Shown here piece by piece: positions 1 to 11,292 of a stretch of 64,000 nt of DNA. The translations under genes and the position numbers were made by a program. How positions within the stretch are numbered: the stretch's first letter is position 1; each line of letters opens with the position of its first letter. Source of the stretch: Hyalella azteca (Eukaryota > Arthropoda > Malacostraca > Amphipoda > Hyalellidae); the NCBI RefSeq assembly GCF_000764305.2, contig NW_025930407.1:34667-98666 (forward strand), read 5' to 3'. Below the pieces are notes generated by a model. The model searched no databases. It saw nothing but the letters and a program-made list of their open reading frames with translations, and was not told the DNA's origin.

Positions 1-209
1 AGCAGGCAATGTTGCGTCACTCTTGACAATATTCGATGAGGATAAAGAGACCAACGCAACACTAGACGCCATCTCGTCCATGTCGCCGGCCTCCTGGTAT
101 CCTTCAGTGGCTTCTTCTTGAGGTTCCCAGCGCTCACACAGCTCAGCTGTCATGGTGCGGTGAAGACTGTCTAGACTATTGCTTTCATCTTGGCCTTCAA
201 TGCAGCATG
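1..209 (-). CDS. TECPR1: TECPR1 exon 8 (low-complexity linker, partial)
   Basis: The acceptor is TTACAG|CA at 210. The exon continues the split codon from exon 7 and stays open to the window edge, encoding ACCIEGQDESNSL and an acidic, serine-rich stretch. This corresponds to the disordered linker between the two TECPR blocks in the family. The remainder of the gene lies to the left of the window. Confidence 0.72.
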
Positions 210-3200
210 CTGTAACGAGAGATTAGTTATCAATTCATCGTTAACTCATGAAATAGAAAATGGAATTTCAATATGCAAGGTGGAGGCAAGATAAAGTAAC
301 TAAAGTAACAAACAGGGTTGAAGACTCATTAGTTCCTGACATCAAAAAATTTTCAGAGGAAGTCATAGAGCTCACAAAGCTGTTGCCGAATTTATGAAGC
401 ATTGCCTTAAGATTAACAAAGGCAATAAATAGCATTTACCAAGCGGCGTCATGTCAACAGGTGTTTCAGACTCCTCGCTGCTGTCATCCTGCGGGTGGTG
501 ACGGGAGGCATCAGCATCGTACACCACGACGGGCAGGTCTACAACACGCCAGGTCTGACCGGTGAGTTCTGAGGGCACCACACCATACCGACCCACCACG
601 TTGTACTCCCCACTCGTCACGCCCCACACCTGAACACAAAACCATTCACAAACCAATGCTCATTGCATAACATGACATCAGTTACTAACGAGTTACGTAG
701 GTACTATTTTTCTATATCTTTCAGACATGAGAGGTTAAGGTAAATTGTGAAACATGAGCAAGATCATTAATTTTTGCCGTCTTGAAATAGGATTTATAAA
801 TATAGACCAAAAACTGTACAGAATTATCTTACACTTGCATGCCTACTTCAACACCATCCAGCGCATGATACAGCCTAAGCTTATCTCAAGCCTAACCAGA
901 TCGTTAATAAAAGAAATAAGTACATACAATAATGGTTTACTTGAATCGCAAGTTAACCAAAAATTCAAAAGTAACGTAATTTGATCTTCTATTGATTGAT
1001 TTCGATTTAATCCAATTCCACAGATTTGACTCTTCTAGCTGGCACACAAAATTCGTCACAGTACCTGATCTTCAGGGCCCACGCTGATATCGAGCAGTCG
1101 TTGACCGGCCATGTCAAGCCAGGACGATCCTGTGGGTCCATATTGTGGGCTAGCCACATCCCTTCTGAACCACACGCTGTGGTCTCGACCACACCCCCAC
1201 ACAGCACGCACGCCCACCGCCACGCTCTGAAGAGGACAGCCGCTAGGGCTTTCCACAGTCACCCAAGCCGTGCCTGTAAACATTGTATTGTGTGAAATAA
1301 AAATTTACACGAGGCAATGAAAGCAAGATTTTTTTTATCTCTGCATTGCTGAAACGTTCTTCAGAACATCGCGATTCAAAATTTGGTTGAAAAAAAAAAT
1401 GTTTTTCAACGTAGAGCTTTAGGCATGAAATTTTTTTATTTCAAAGAAGTCTTTGTGACATCGCCATAGAAAAAATATTTTTTTTTTACATCTTACCAAC
1501 TTTATCTTCCCAAGTCCTCTTGATTCGATATATTAATTTGATCTTGAATTTTTTTATCAGCCGAATTAGAAGGCATCTAAATAACCAAATCAATTGAAAC
1601 TAAAACAGATTTGTTTTGTTATCGCTTATTCACTTCAATTTTATTGATAGAAATTGGTTTATGGTTCAAATTTTGAGAATAGAATTCAAGAATAATTTAA
1701 TTTTGACTTTTTGGCTATACCCAAGTTCAGGTGTGTTTTCGCATACCAATAAGTCCAGAACATTTAAGTGCCAGGACTAAAATTTATTTGATGAGTGAAA
1801 ATTACAACTTGAGCTTCAGTAGATTGAATTTCAAAGAAAGTAAAGGGTTAAAAGAATCTATTGCTAAAGGATTTTCAGCCCTAAGCAAAACTGAGTTCAC
1901 AGGCATGAGTGGATTATGAGGTGGGACATGTCAAAGACTAGGCAAAACACTCAATTGTACTCATTTATAAGAAGAATATGTCAAAGGCATATACGATAAT
2001 ATGGCATATAAGGATATGTCAAAAATCACGTCTGACAACTCTTGTTTTAGATTGCAAGCAGAAAAAAAAAAAAAACGATTGCAAGACGGCTAATGTTGCA
2101 TACGTGCAAATAAGAATATCATAAATATAAGGTAGAGGATATACGCTGTCTCTTATACACATCTAGATGTGTATAAGAGACAGAGTAAAGACAAGAAAGG
2201 CAATGTTTAAGTACAAGATGCCAGTAGTTTACTAATAAATACATCTTCTGTCTCTTATACACATCTAGATGTGTATAAGAGACAGCTCTTGAGGAGGACT
2301 GGGTACCATCCGGCTGATGGTCTGTGTGGCGATAGAATGACCCCGTGATGTTTGTAGTCCTGCAGTTTGGGTAGCAACTGCGGTATGAAGTTTGGTGGGG
2401 GGAAGATGTACACCCCCTGCCACTGATTCCAGTTGACTGCTAGGACATCCGTTGCCACTGCCCCCGGGTAGGAACTAGAAGGCGGACACGTACAGGGGTA
2501 GTTTGTTGTTGTGTGGACTGGCCATGAGGTCGACTTGTAGTGGTCCGTGCCAGCCCGTGATCATTTGAAAGGTCTCCTGCGGAAGGCCCCACTCCGCCGG
2601 GCGTGGGTCCTTCCAGCTGAGGGCGTCCGCGCAGACGTTCAGGTGACTGGGGATCCTGTGTGCGTCCAGGAGGAGTCGTCTGCTGTTGCACTTGGTGATA
2701 CACGGAGAAGATGGTGATGCAAAGCAGTCACCAGAGCAGCTGGCGCCAACCAGCTGGGGCTAGTGCGTATCAGCGATTGAAAGAAAAGCAAACTGCACAC
2801 ACCACACTGACCGCTCAAGGTCAACAGAAGGAAAGCTGGCGACAATCATTATCGCAGAGCTTTTTTTTCTTTTTCTTTACTGATACGATTAAATTCGAGG
2901 AAGAAACAATCCAAAAGATCAAATAGAGCTTTCAACTTGTTAAAAGCAAACAGCCTAAAACAGAGTTTGCTCTAATTTAATCAAAATTCATGACACAGCA
3001 ATAATAAGAAATTATACGGGACCTCTGGGATGGTCTCTGGAGAGTCCCGTCCTGACGAGCAGACTGCCGTCCCACGCATTGTAACTAAAACAGATATTTT
3101 TGTTATCGCTTATTCACTGCAATTTTATTGATAAAAATTCGTTTATGGTTCAAATTTTGAGAATAGAATTCAATAAAAATTTAATTTTGACTTTTTGGCT

Positions 3201-6200
3201 ATACCCAAGTTCAGGTGTGTTTTTGCACACCAATTTGTCCAGAGCATTTCAGTGTCAGAACTAAAATTTAATTGATGTGTGAAAATCACTAATTGAGCTT
3301 CAGTAGGTTGAATTTTGATGAAAGTAACAGGGTTAAAAGAATCTATTGCTAAAGGCGGTTCAGCTGCAAGCAAAACTGAGTTCATAGGCAAGAGTGGATT
3401 ATGAGGTGGGATATGTCAAAGATTAGGCAAAACACTCAAGGTTACTCATTTTTATTGCAAATGATAATTTTTCTCGAGTCACATCTGTCAACTCTAGTTT
3501 TACATTGCAAACAAAAATGAAAAAAAAAACGGTTGCAAGAAGGCTAATGTAGCGGAATTGCAAATCAGAATATCATAAATATCAGGTAGAGGATATATAT
3601 TGACAACACACTAATTATTAGAGGATATATATTGACAACACACTGATGAACAATTAAATGAAAATTTATTTCATAGCAATGGTAAGTAATTATACGGGAC
3701 CTCTGGGATGGTCTCTGGAGAGTCCCGTCCTGACGAGCAGACTGCCGTCCCACGCCACGGCCCACACGGCCCCGCTGCGTCCAGGCCTTTAATACCCATT
3801 GACAAAATTTTTCTATGTCAAATAGTTTTTGAGTTGTGGGGGTTTTTGTTAAAAAAACGAAAAGTGGTCTAAGTTACCCCGCCGGTCTAAGTTACCCCAT
3901 TTTACGGTTGTAAATAAAACCGTAATAAACCTTGCCGAGAGCAGTGACACCCCACACCATGAGAGCGTCCAGGTCAGCTCCTGGCACCTCACCACCTCCA
4001 ACACTGATGTCTATGAAGGGTTCCTGAATATAGGCAAACCGCATTAATATAATTTTTAGTATTGACAAAAAATTAACATAATTACTAATGATTAATATGA
4101 TAATAATGAATAATTGATTAATATTAATTAATTTCATATGCCTCATTAAAGAAGTATTTCTCAATTTCTTTAGTTATTATGAAGAACATTTACATCTCAG
4201 CTACAAAAACATACTCAATCCCTGCAACAAAAGTGGATGTTCAAGAAAAACTAAGTTTTATCTGGAAAGTCAATTGCAGTTGCAGGTATTTCACATGAAT
4301 TGAATATCAGTCCCATATATAGAAAATTTTTTATAAAATAAGCCCAAAAATCAAGGATTTTGAGAGTCTTCAAAAATTGCTCTGACTTTTCTTTCTGAAG
4401 CTAAACAAGAAACAAGCATAAATGAGGTTGATTTAAGGTGTAGAACTGCTTCTCTAAAGAGAATAAAAAAACTATTTTCACATAACAATAAAAACCAATA
4501 ACAAAACTCCAATTGTCTTCTTGCTTGATTAATTTCTCAATCAGTCTAAAAAGACCTAACAATAAATGAGATTGACAATAGTGTTGTCCTGATGCTGAAA
4601 AGAAATTAAATGACTACAAAAAAAAAAAACTATGTAGAAAGAACAAGACTGTCACAATAGTAAATTTTTTAATCCTGAAAACAATAGGTAACAATAAATG
4701 ATACGGTAATTAAAGTATTTCCCAATAACAAAAAGGAAAGTACAATGTAAGTTTACTACCGGTATGATGATTAAAATGCATTCAACAATTAATTTCTCAA
4801 TCTAAAAGATAATAAAATAATTAGAGTAGGTACTTCCCTACAATAAATAGCAAAATAAAATGAAGAAAAATGCAAAAAAAAACATTTTTAACAACCTTTC
4901 CATTCATGCTGAAAAGAGAGACAGAAATGAATGAGACTGACTTTAGTGTGGTCTTGGTGTATGGACGGCACAGCAGACCAAGTGTCGAGTGCAATATAGC
5001 GACGGTATCGTACCCACCGCCGCCGCCTCACACACGAGTTCCAGCAGCTACTGGCACTGTATGAGCGAGGGAAGTCCAAGGCATACGTCCAGCCCTGGTA
5101 CACACAAGTCAAAGATAAAATTCTGGTTCAAATGTACAGGTCCATGTCCATCTTTTATGCAAACTAACTAGAGATAAAATTGATTCAAATGTGCAGGTCA
5201 CACTAATTTGTTAATGTGATGACAATGTTGAATAATTTTATAGGTATTATGCCCATAGTGACACAAGCATTAATTATGATGAAAATTCAATTATGGAGAG
5301 AAACCTAAATAAAGCAACTTTGAAATCAACATGACTGTCACAAAACAAATTGAAATTACTCTTTCAAATTGAGACATAAAAATTAGAATTAATACTACCA
5401 GTATAATTAATTTCAAATTTTTGGGATGAAGCTTTCAACTAGAGATTATTAACATATAGGTACGGTACATAACAGGACAGATGTATATTAATGTAATGTA
5501 ATATTAAACCTCAGGAGGAAGCTGTTGCCCATTGAATGTAGTGTGTATGGTCCAGGGCCCCTCCCACTGCCATGCAAGAGTGGGTAGGTGGATGGCAGCT
5601 AGAGAGCGCTCAGTCAGACCATCCTCGGATGAGAAGGCCGGGCGGTCAGTGGGAAGTAAGTGGTGGGAAAACCCATCACTTGGTCGCCATCTCTGCATCA
5701 GGGTCAAAAATAATTCAAAACCCACCATAAACTCTAAGTGGGCATTTTCTTGAACTTGATGCTAACACATCATTAACTTTGAATATGTGAATGGTCAAAC
5801 TTTTACACAACTATAGTTGATTGGATTGACTTTAAGTAAGAGATTGATAAATTGAAAAATTATCTATTAATAAACTGTTTCAATTCCAATCAAATCAGAT
5901 ATCATTGGAAAGAAGTGTTTACATTCTAACACTTAGCTGTAGTGCAGAAGGTGAACTGTTAAAATTGAACAATATAGTAATCATAAGTAGCACATAAATA
6001 GCAATAGTAAAAACGAATCAAAATTGTCTAAGAAAATTCATCAAACCATCCAGATGTCTTACATCTGTTAGTGGAATAAACAAATATCAGAGTTCAAGGC
6101 TAAATTATCTATCAAATCTGATACTGTTCTTTTTAAGCTGGTAATTTTGAGCAAAGCAATGGGGAAATTGTTTACTGCTAAGAAAGCAATTAAGATTCAA

Positions 6201-6643
6201 GACTGGGAGTTGTAAGTCTCGCTGGAGCATTACTGGTAATGCTCAGTTTAGACAACAATTTGCAGCTGTGACAATTTAGCTCATAATCTCTAACAAATAA
6301 TGAATGAAGACAATAATTAACAATACACCTAATGTAGCTTTCACCTTGTAAAAAAACATTGATGCAATTTTTAAAACTAGTAAAATCATATCAAAATGAA
6401 AAAATCAAAAGAGCCTACCTGATTTTCATATGCTTCTTCAGAGACACGGATGGGAACAGTAGTGCCATACACATAGACGTAAATTTGATGATCACCACCT
6501 AGGGCCCACACAACCAACTCATGAGCACTGACTTTCTTGAACTCAATGCCCAAGTACTCAAGTTCTTGCCATTTCTTGCCATCAGTCAGTAAAGTGAAGA
6601 CTCGTCCACTGTTATTAACAGCAAAAAGCTGTGTGGATGGCAT
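1..6643 (-). CDS. TECPR1: TECPR1 homologue, 5' half (8 exons, incomplete)
   Basis: In vertebrates TECPR1 tethers autophagosomes to lysosomes, binding ATG5-ATG12 and phosphoinositide and sensing damaged membrane. Exons placed on the minus strand are 6643-6419, 5692-5510, 5094-4942, 4023-3931, 3774-3701, 1273-1065, 629-440 and 209-1, the last running off the window. The translation begins MPSTQLFAVNNSGRVF and has a dysferlin-type motif (WNSCVRRRRWVRYRRY), then TECPR repeats (for example VWFRRDVASPQYGPTGSSW). About 445 residues are visible; the human protein is near 1165. Introns are GT-AG and phases agree except between exons 4 and 5, where the exon for the end of one repeat and the start of the next is missing. 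The family call rests on remembered similarity in order and motif to human TECPR1. Whether the locus is intact in the animal is unclear because the exon 5-6 intron contains library adapters. Confidence 0.88.
440..629 (-). CDS. TECPR1: TECPR1 exon 7 (end of first propeller block)
   Basis: The exon is 190 bases after acceptor GTTCAG, encoding VWGVTSGEYNVVGRYGVVPS, then ELTGQTWRVV, then an acidic, serine-rich linker ending MTPL. The SELTGQTW motif matches the last repeat of the N-terminal TECPR block. The donor CTTG|GTAAAT is phase 1. Confidence 0.86.
932..985 (+). repeat. Relic of the 31.2-kb hammerhead-bearing element
   Basis: The stretch containing CTTGAATCGCAAGTTAACCA followed by an AATTYAAAAG run matches the 5' part of the minus strand of the insertion at 31181-31308. 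The hammerhead-like part is absent here. It lies in the TECPR1 exon 6-7 intron. Confidence 0.6.
1065..1273 (-). CDS. TECPR1: TECPR1 exon 6 (TECPR repeats)
   Basis: The exon is 209 bases, from acceptor TTTACAG|GC to donor GATCAG|GTACTG. It encodes TAWVTVESPSG, AVWGCGRDHSVWFRRDV, GPTGSSWLDM and DISVGPEDQ. The W..V and GSSW spacing is typical of tectonin repeats. It completes the split glycine codon from exon 5 and ends in phase 0, with Q just before the V-W-G of exon 7, as in the family. Confidence 0.87.
1590..2135. repeat. Intronic duplication, copy 1
   Basis: This stretch aligns by eye along its length with 3077-3600 (shared landmarks: a TTTTTGGCTATACCCAAGTT stretch, a TCATAAATAT stretch and GGTAGAGGATAT). 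There are many substitutions and small indels. Copy 1 ends at the first adapter; copy 2 continues into exon 5 of TECPR1. Confidence 0.85.
2146..2183. other. Nextera mate-pair junction adapter (contaminant)
   Basis: A full 38-base palindromic junction of two transposase mosaic ends: CTGTCTCTTATACACATCT joined to its reverse complement. It is a library artefact, not genomic. Sequences on its two sides may come from loci several kilobases apart. Confidence 0.97.
2248..2285. other. Nextera mate-pair junction adapter (contaminant)
   Basis: A second complete 38-base mosaic-end junction, 64 bases after the first. The segment 2184-2247 between the two adapters is of uncertain origin. Confidence 0.97.
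2286..2715 (-). pseudogene. DIRS-like retrotransposon RNase H fragment
   Basis: On the minus strand, broken frames read SRRLLLDAHRIPSHLNVCAD, then EWGLPQETFQ and PLQVDLMASPHNNKLPLYVS. After a stop and frame change near 2470-2480 comes ATDVLAVNWNQWQGVYIFPP, then NFIPQLL and VILSPHRPSAGWYPVLL. This order is characteristic of the RNase H tail of DIRS/PAT-type (tyrosine recombinase) retrotransposon polyproteins. It lies inside the TECPR1 exon 5-6 intron and ends flush with a mate-pair adapter at 2285, so it may be a chimeric insert from elsewhere in the genome. Confidence 0.62.
3023..3077 (-). pseudogene. TECPR1: Duplicated 3' part of TECPR1 exon 5
   Basis: These 55 bases read identically to 3701-3755, including the donor GTCCCG and the first intron bases after it. 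The 5' part of the exon (GAVWAV) is replaced by unrelated sequence and there is no acceptor. Flanking intron sequence on the downstream side is recognisably duplicated but diverged. It may be a tandem duplication relic, an alternative-exon remnant, or two haplotypes laid end to end. Confidence 0.72.
3077..3600. repeat. Intronic duplication, copy 2
   Basis: Diverged partner of 1590-2135. At its left it abuts the partial exon 5 copy. At its right a 24-base stretch (GAGGATATATATTGACAACA onward) is itself repeated twice before exon 5. Confidence 0.85.
3701..3774 (-). CDS. TECPR1: TECPR1 exon 5 (partial TECPR repeat)
   Basis: It reads GAVWAVAWDGSLLVRTGLSR and then DHPRG, ending CCAGAG|GTCCCG in phase 1. 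It joins exon 6 as HPRG-TAW, exactly where human TECPR1 has NPKG-SSW. The 5' end is less certain. The acceptor chosen (CGCAG|C) lacks a pyrimidine tract, and the open frame extends only to an in-frame stop 15 bases further upstream, so the exon may be truncated at this end. Confidence 0.68.
3931..4023 (-). CDS. TECPR1: TECPR1 exon 4 (TECPR repeat start)
   Basis: The exon has 31 codons, EPFIDISVGGG through VWGVTALGK, after acceptor TATTCAG and before donor GGCAAG|GTTTAT. It matches the family segment where the first beta-propeller repeat resumes after the dysferlin domain. The protein should continue with a V-W-Y/F-R-x-x-V segment, but no such exon is found in the 156 bases before exon 5. Confidence 0.82.
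4942..5094 (-). CDS. TECPR1: TECPR1 exon 3 (dysferlin C-terminal motif)
   Basis: The exon has 51 codons, from GWTYALDFP to HQDHTK, between acceptor TACCAG and donor AAA|GTCAGT. GWTYALDFP followed by WNSCVRRRRWVRYRRY is the hallmark of DysFN/DysFC motifs shared by dysferlin, peroxisomal Pex proteins and TECPR1. It is the most diagnostic exon of the locus. Both boundaries are phase 0. Confidence 0.9.
5510..5692 (-). CDS. TECPR1: TECPR1 exon 2 (leads into dysferlin domain)
   Basis: The exon has 61 codons, starting RWRPSDGF after the acceptor GATGCAG and ending GQQLPPE before the donor GAG|GTTTAA. Joined to exon 1 it gives EENQ-RWRP, matching the family's ENQRWNP-type junction. Tryptophan-rich text (LAWQWEGPW) fits the first half of the DysF domain. 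Both boundaries are phase 0. Confidence 0.85.
6419..6643 (-). CDS. TECPR1: TECPR1 exon 1 (start codon, first TECPR blade)
   Basis: This exon has 75 codons, starting with ATG at 6643 and ending EEAYENQ before a donor CAG|GTAGGC at 6418. The start is supported because the protein begins just as the family does, with MP, then GRVFTL, an EFKKVSA-type stretch, and VYVYGTTVPIR. The intron phase is 0. An upstream non-coding exon cannot be excluded, since the bases just before the ATG end in AG. Confidence 0.88.
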
Positions 6644-7524
6644 CTTGATAATACTTTATATAATTTCAACAACTGTCGCAATGAATTTCCTTCAGAGAAT
6701 CAGACAAATGATTTGCATGGTGTTGCAAAAATTTGCAGGAGATAAAATTTAAGGTAACATTAAAAATAGAAATAAAGTTTAAGTAACTAAGAACTATGAT
6801 GACTGGATTGAAACATTGAATTTCATCAGCATAGTCAGGTTAGATGAATCTGGAAAAAATGCATGATAAATAAAATTTCAGCGTTTTTGACAAATAAACA
6901 AAAACACATGCCTCAGCAGTTCAAACATTGCAAAGAACACAATAGTTCAGGTCACCAAACTTGTGTAAAAACTCTTTTATTGGTAATTATAGGACACCCA
7001 CATGGAATTTTTCTACTCATAAAGAATCTTGAAAAACTCATATATTTTTTACTTTCACTTCCAGTGGAGATTAGAGTGGAATTGAAAATTTAATAGGTGA
7101 ATTCATATATTTATACATGTTTAATATGCAGGTACTTAGAATCCTGATATTTTACTAAGGGTTTAAACCAGTTAGTTAAATAAACCTTTTTCCATCAATT
7201 GTGATCACAATTGAGTCAGGAGTTAGTTGGTGGTAAAATACCTAACCTCAATGGAGTGGAGGGATCATTGCCAGCAAAAATGCAATTCTTTGAGCTCATT
7301 CCTCTCTTCCCTTAAATTTTCATTAAGGTTATTTCATACTGGCACACAATGCAGTTGCATTTAATTATTATTAGTGCATGCTGTAGTGCTGCTTAGTGCA
7401 TGTCATATATTTCTCACCTGCAATTCCCTGCTACTCTTAAAAAATTCATTTTGTTATGTTAACAATAGTAAAGCAATAGCTTTAAAAATCTCACTGCACA
7501 AATAATACTACTGTCAAATGGGGC
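6644..7524. other. Upstream region of TECPR1, no recognisable feature
   Basis: AT-rich sequence 5' of the TECPR1 start codon. The promoter presumably lies here or beyond, but no initiator-TATA pair or CpG-rich block is convincing. Confidence 0.4.
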
Positions 7525-9222
7525 AATAAGGGACAGTTTTGAGTGTTTTTTTGTTAGTAACTTCTTACCATGAAACATTTTAAAAACAAATTTAGGCTCA
7601 TTTTAAAGCTCTTTGTGAGGGCTATCGAATGACATCTCTAAAAAAATTCCATATGCTATTCGTAAAATTATAGATGCAAAATAAAAGCATCCCAAATTAC
7701 TCCTGGGAACAGGGTAATTTGGGACACGTGCAATAAAACTCAATTTTAAAACATTTGAAGCATGCACACTACTCATCCATTACTAACAGTACTATGAAGT
7801 CTTCCTCTTCCTTTGCAGATGATGTAGATGTGGAATAAATGACATTTTCTGTGATTTTTTCTTGTTTTCCTTTAGTGATATGATATTACCATATCCACAC
7901 ATCATTGTATTTTGATGAGATATTACTGTATCCACGGACATGCCATTGAGCACTGACAACAATCTTGTCCACTGCAAGCTTCATCTCAGCAGCCATATAG
8001 CATTTCTTCTGTATCTGTATGCTTACAGGATGGCTTGTGCTTTCACACCATTTTAATCAGGTCAAGTGAATTCACTATAGCAAAAAAGATTGTAAAAACA
8101 TACCTGAAACAAGAAGGAATATTTAAGTGACAACCATCTTATTTTTCGGAAAAATAAATCATAGTTTAGGTTATTTATTTTTCACTCTATCTTGTCCCAT
8201 GCAAAATTCTATCCAGACATTCTATGCACAATTTTGTGATGACTGATGATGCATTAATTTTTTGTTGAGTGAAATTTTTTTCTCTGAGCAAGGTAATGCA
8301 TTAAAATTTTTTGTTGGTAATTGATTTTTTGGGTAACTGGAGCCTTGGCTAACTGAGGTTCTACTGTAAATGTGTTTTTAGGGGTGGGCGAGTGTATTAC
8401 CCCTCTTATTACCCCGGGGCGAGTGTCCTTTATTATCCCGTCGTGCTGAAATGGTCGCCATTTTTTCGGAATGAGACACACAAATTCTGTCAATCAAGTT
8501 TGTAAGCCAACACATGTGTGACACTTTTATGGAAGTAAAATTTTTCAATATGGCGAATATTTTTTTGCAACAGACCTTAGCAGAGATACTTTTTCAAAAT
8601 CTCACTTTTCACACTTTTTTCAGGGATTCTGAGAGGTAGTAAATGTATGATTCCTCAATTTGTTTTATGCTACATAGATAGTAAAAATGTTGAACTTTAT
8701 GCCACTATTTTTAGTTTTGCAGTATTTTGATTAGTTTAGCTGGTACAACATTTCTACGAATTGTGGGAGGACTGTCCTGATTTACCCCCCCCATCCCTTA
8801 TTAACCTGTTTGACGGTAGTTACTATTGCATTATCTGTACTTTATCTAAGGGGAGCATTTACCCTAAAATTTTGGATTTTGGCTTTTCTGGTTTTTAGTC
8901 TCATCTTAAAGCTGACATTCTGACCTATCCAAAGGTACCAAAACCATCTCTGTATGTTGATTTATGTGTTCACGACATCACAAAAGGGTTAGGGGAGGTA
9001 GAGTTCTTTAACATATAAGATAGGCTGAAATTACCAGCAGTCCACCTAAATAGCTAGTCTGAACATGCTGTACTTCAGTTATCTGCCTGCAGTTGTGTGG
9101 GATAGTTCTCGTGCCTGTGTTTGCACCATCCTTGACAGAAATTGAGCTCCAGTATTGTCTAGTCTTGCAACCTTGCACTCTTGAATGTCTATTTCGAGGC
9201 ATGTGCAACTTTGTTGGGCTCT
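7525..9222. repeat. 1.7-kb tandem duplication, copy 1
   Basis: Starts AATAAGGGACAGTTTTGAGT and ends TTGTTGGGCTCT, immediately followed by a second copy at 9224. The two are nearly identical by eye, with scattered substitutions and small indels. It contains a pogo/Tigger-like end (GGTTCTACTG next to TA at about 8358-8369) in an AT-rich non-coding body. No intact transposase is seen. Confidence 0.92.
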
Positions 9223-9223
9223 A

Positions 9224-10925
9224 AATAAGGGACAGTTTTGAGTGTTTTTTTGTTAGTAACTTCTTACCATGAAACATTTTAAAAACAAATTTAGGCTCAT
9301 TTTAAAGCTCTTTGTGAGAGCTATCGAATGACATCTCCAAAAAATTCCATATGCTATTCGTAAAATTATAGATGCAAAATAAAAGTATCCCAAATTACTC
9401 CTGGGACCAGGGTAATTTGGGACACGTGCAATAAAACTCAATTTTAAAACATTTGAAGCATGCAAAGTGTACTCATCCATTACTAACAGTACTATGAAGT
9501 CTTCCTCTTCCTTTGCAGATGATGTAGGTGTGGAATAAATGATATTTTCTGTGATATTTTCTGTGATTTTTTCTTGTTTTCCTTTATTGATATGATATTA
9601 CCATATCCACACATCATCGTATTATTGATGAGATATTACTGTGTCCACGGACATGCCATTGAGCACTGACATCAATCTTGTCCACTGCAAGCTTCATCTC
9701 AGCAGCCATATAGCATTTCTTCTGTATCTGTAAGCTTACAGGATGGCTTGTGCTTTCACACCATTTTAATTGGGTCAAGTGAATTCACTATAGCAAAGAA
9801 GATTGTAAAAACATACCTGAAACAGGAAGGAATATTTTAGTGGCAACCATCTTATTTATTGGAAAAATAAATCATAGTTTAGGTTATTTACTTTTCACTC
9901 TATCTTGTCCTGTGCAAAATTCTATCCAGACATTCTATGCACAATTTTGTGATGACTGATGATGCATTAATTTTTTGTTGAATGAAATTTTTTTCTCTGA
10001 GCAAGGTAAATGCATTAAAATTTTTATGTTGGTAATTGATTTTTTGGGTAACTGGAGCCTTTGCTGAGGTTCTACTGTAAATGTGTTTTTAGAGGTGTCT
10101 AGCTCTTATTACCCCGGGGCGAGTGTCCTTTGTTATCCCGTCGTGCCAAAATGGCCACCATTTTTTTCGGAATGAGACACACAAATTCTATCAATCAAGT
10201 TTGTAAGCCAACACATGTGTGATACTTTTATGGAAGTAAAATTTTTCAATATGGCAAATATTTTTTTGCAACAGACCTTAGCAGAGATACTTTTTCAAAA
10301 TCTCACTTTTCACACTTTTTTCAGGGATTTTCAGAGGTAGTAAATGTATGATTGCTCAACTTGTTTTATGCTACATAGATAGTAAAAATGTTGAACTTTA
10401 TGCCACTATTTTTAGTTTTGCAGTATTTTGATTAGTTTAGCTGCTACAACATTTCTACGAAATGTGGGAGGACTGTCCTGATTTACCCCACCCATCCCTT
10501 ATTAACCTGTTTGATGATAGTTACTATTGCATTATCTGTACTTTATCTAAGGGGAGCATCTACCCTAAAATTTTTGATTTTGGCTTTTCCGGTTTTTAGT
10601 CTCATCTTAAAGCTGACATTCTGACCTAACCAAAGGTACCAAAACCATCTCTGTACGTTGATTTATGTGTTCACGGCATATCACGAAAGGGTTAGGGGAG
10701 GTGGAGTTCTTTAACATTTAAGATAGGCTGAAATTACCAGCAGTCCACCTAAATAGCTAGGCTGAACATGCTGTGCTTCAGTTATCTGCCTGCAGTTGTA
10801 TGGGATAGTTCTCATGCCTGCGTTTGCACCATCCTTGACAGAAATTGAGCTCCAGTATTGTCTAGTCTTGCAACCTTGCACTCTTGAATGTCTATTTTGA
10901 GGCGTGTGCGACTTTGTTGGGCTCT
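9224..10925. repeat. 1.7-kb tandem duplication, copy 2
   Basis: Head-to-tail partner of 7525-9222 with the same start and end landmarks. A short local expansion (GATATTTTCTGT repeated near 9540) and a shortened block near 10050 distinguish it from copy 1. Confidence 0.92.
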
Positions 10926-11048
10926 CCTGAAAAGTTAACTTATTGTCACTGCAAACCTATCTCCTCCTAGAGTTTTGAAGCTACAACAATGAGACATATA
11001 TCATTCAATTTGCAAATAAAAGATCTACAAAGTTGTGTAGGCCTTTTT

Positions 11049-11190
11049 AGCACATATTCTCATTTATGGAAAAAATGCACTATTGTGCTTGCCATGTCCG
11101 TCCGTTCGTCTGTCTGTGCCCTCAAGTTTTTGTCAACGAGAAAATGCGCTCTCTGTCACTCACTGCAGTGAGTACTGAGTTATATTTTTT
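11049..11190 (+). mobile_element. Short interspersed element, copy a
   Basis: Member of a four-copy, roughly 145-bp family (others at 28655, 43928 and 49898). Order: AGCRCATWTTCTCATTTATG, a CACTATTGTGCTYGCCATGT block, CCGTCTGT repeats, a GAGAAAATGCGC block, and the palindrome ACTCACTGCAGTGAGT before ACTGAGTTATATTTTT. It sits in the loop of the 10955/11390 inverted repeat. No coding capacity. Confidence 0.8.
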
Positions 11191-11292
11191 TCTAATTTTG
11201 TTATAGTTTGGATTTTATTTAGTAAAAAATGGGGAAAAATGAAAAAATTAAAAAATTTACAAAATTGGCCCCCCCCCACCCACAAAAATTAG

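Noticed and set aside
6654..6662. TATA box (TATATAAAG, minus strand) for TECPR1
   Set aside because: It lies only about 11 bases before the start codon, so transcription from it would begin inside the coding region.
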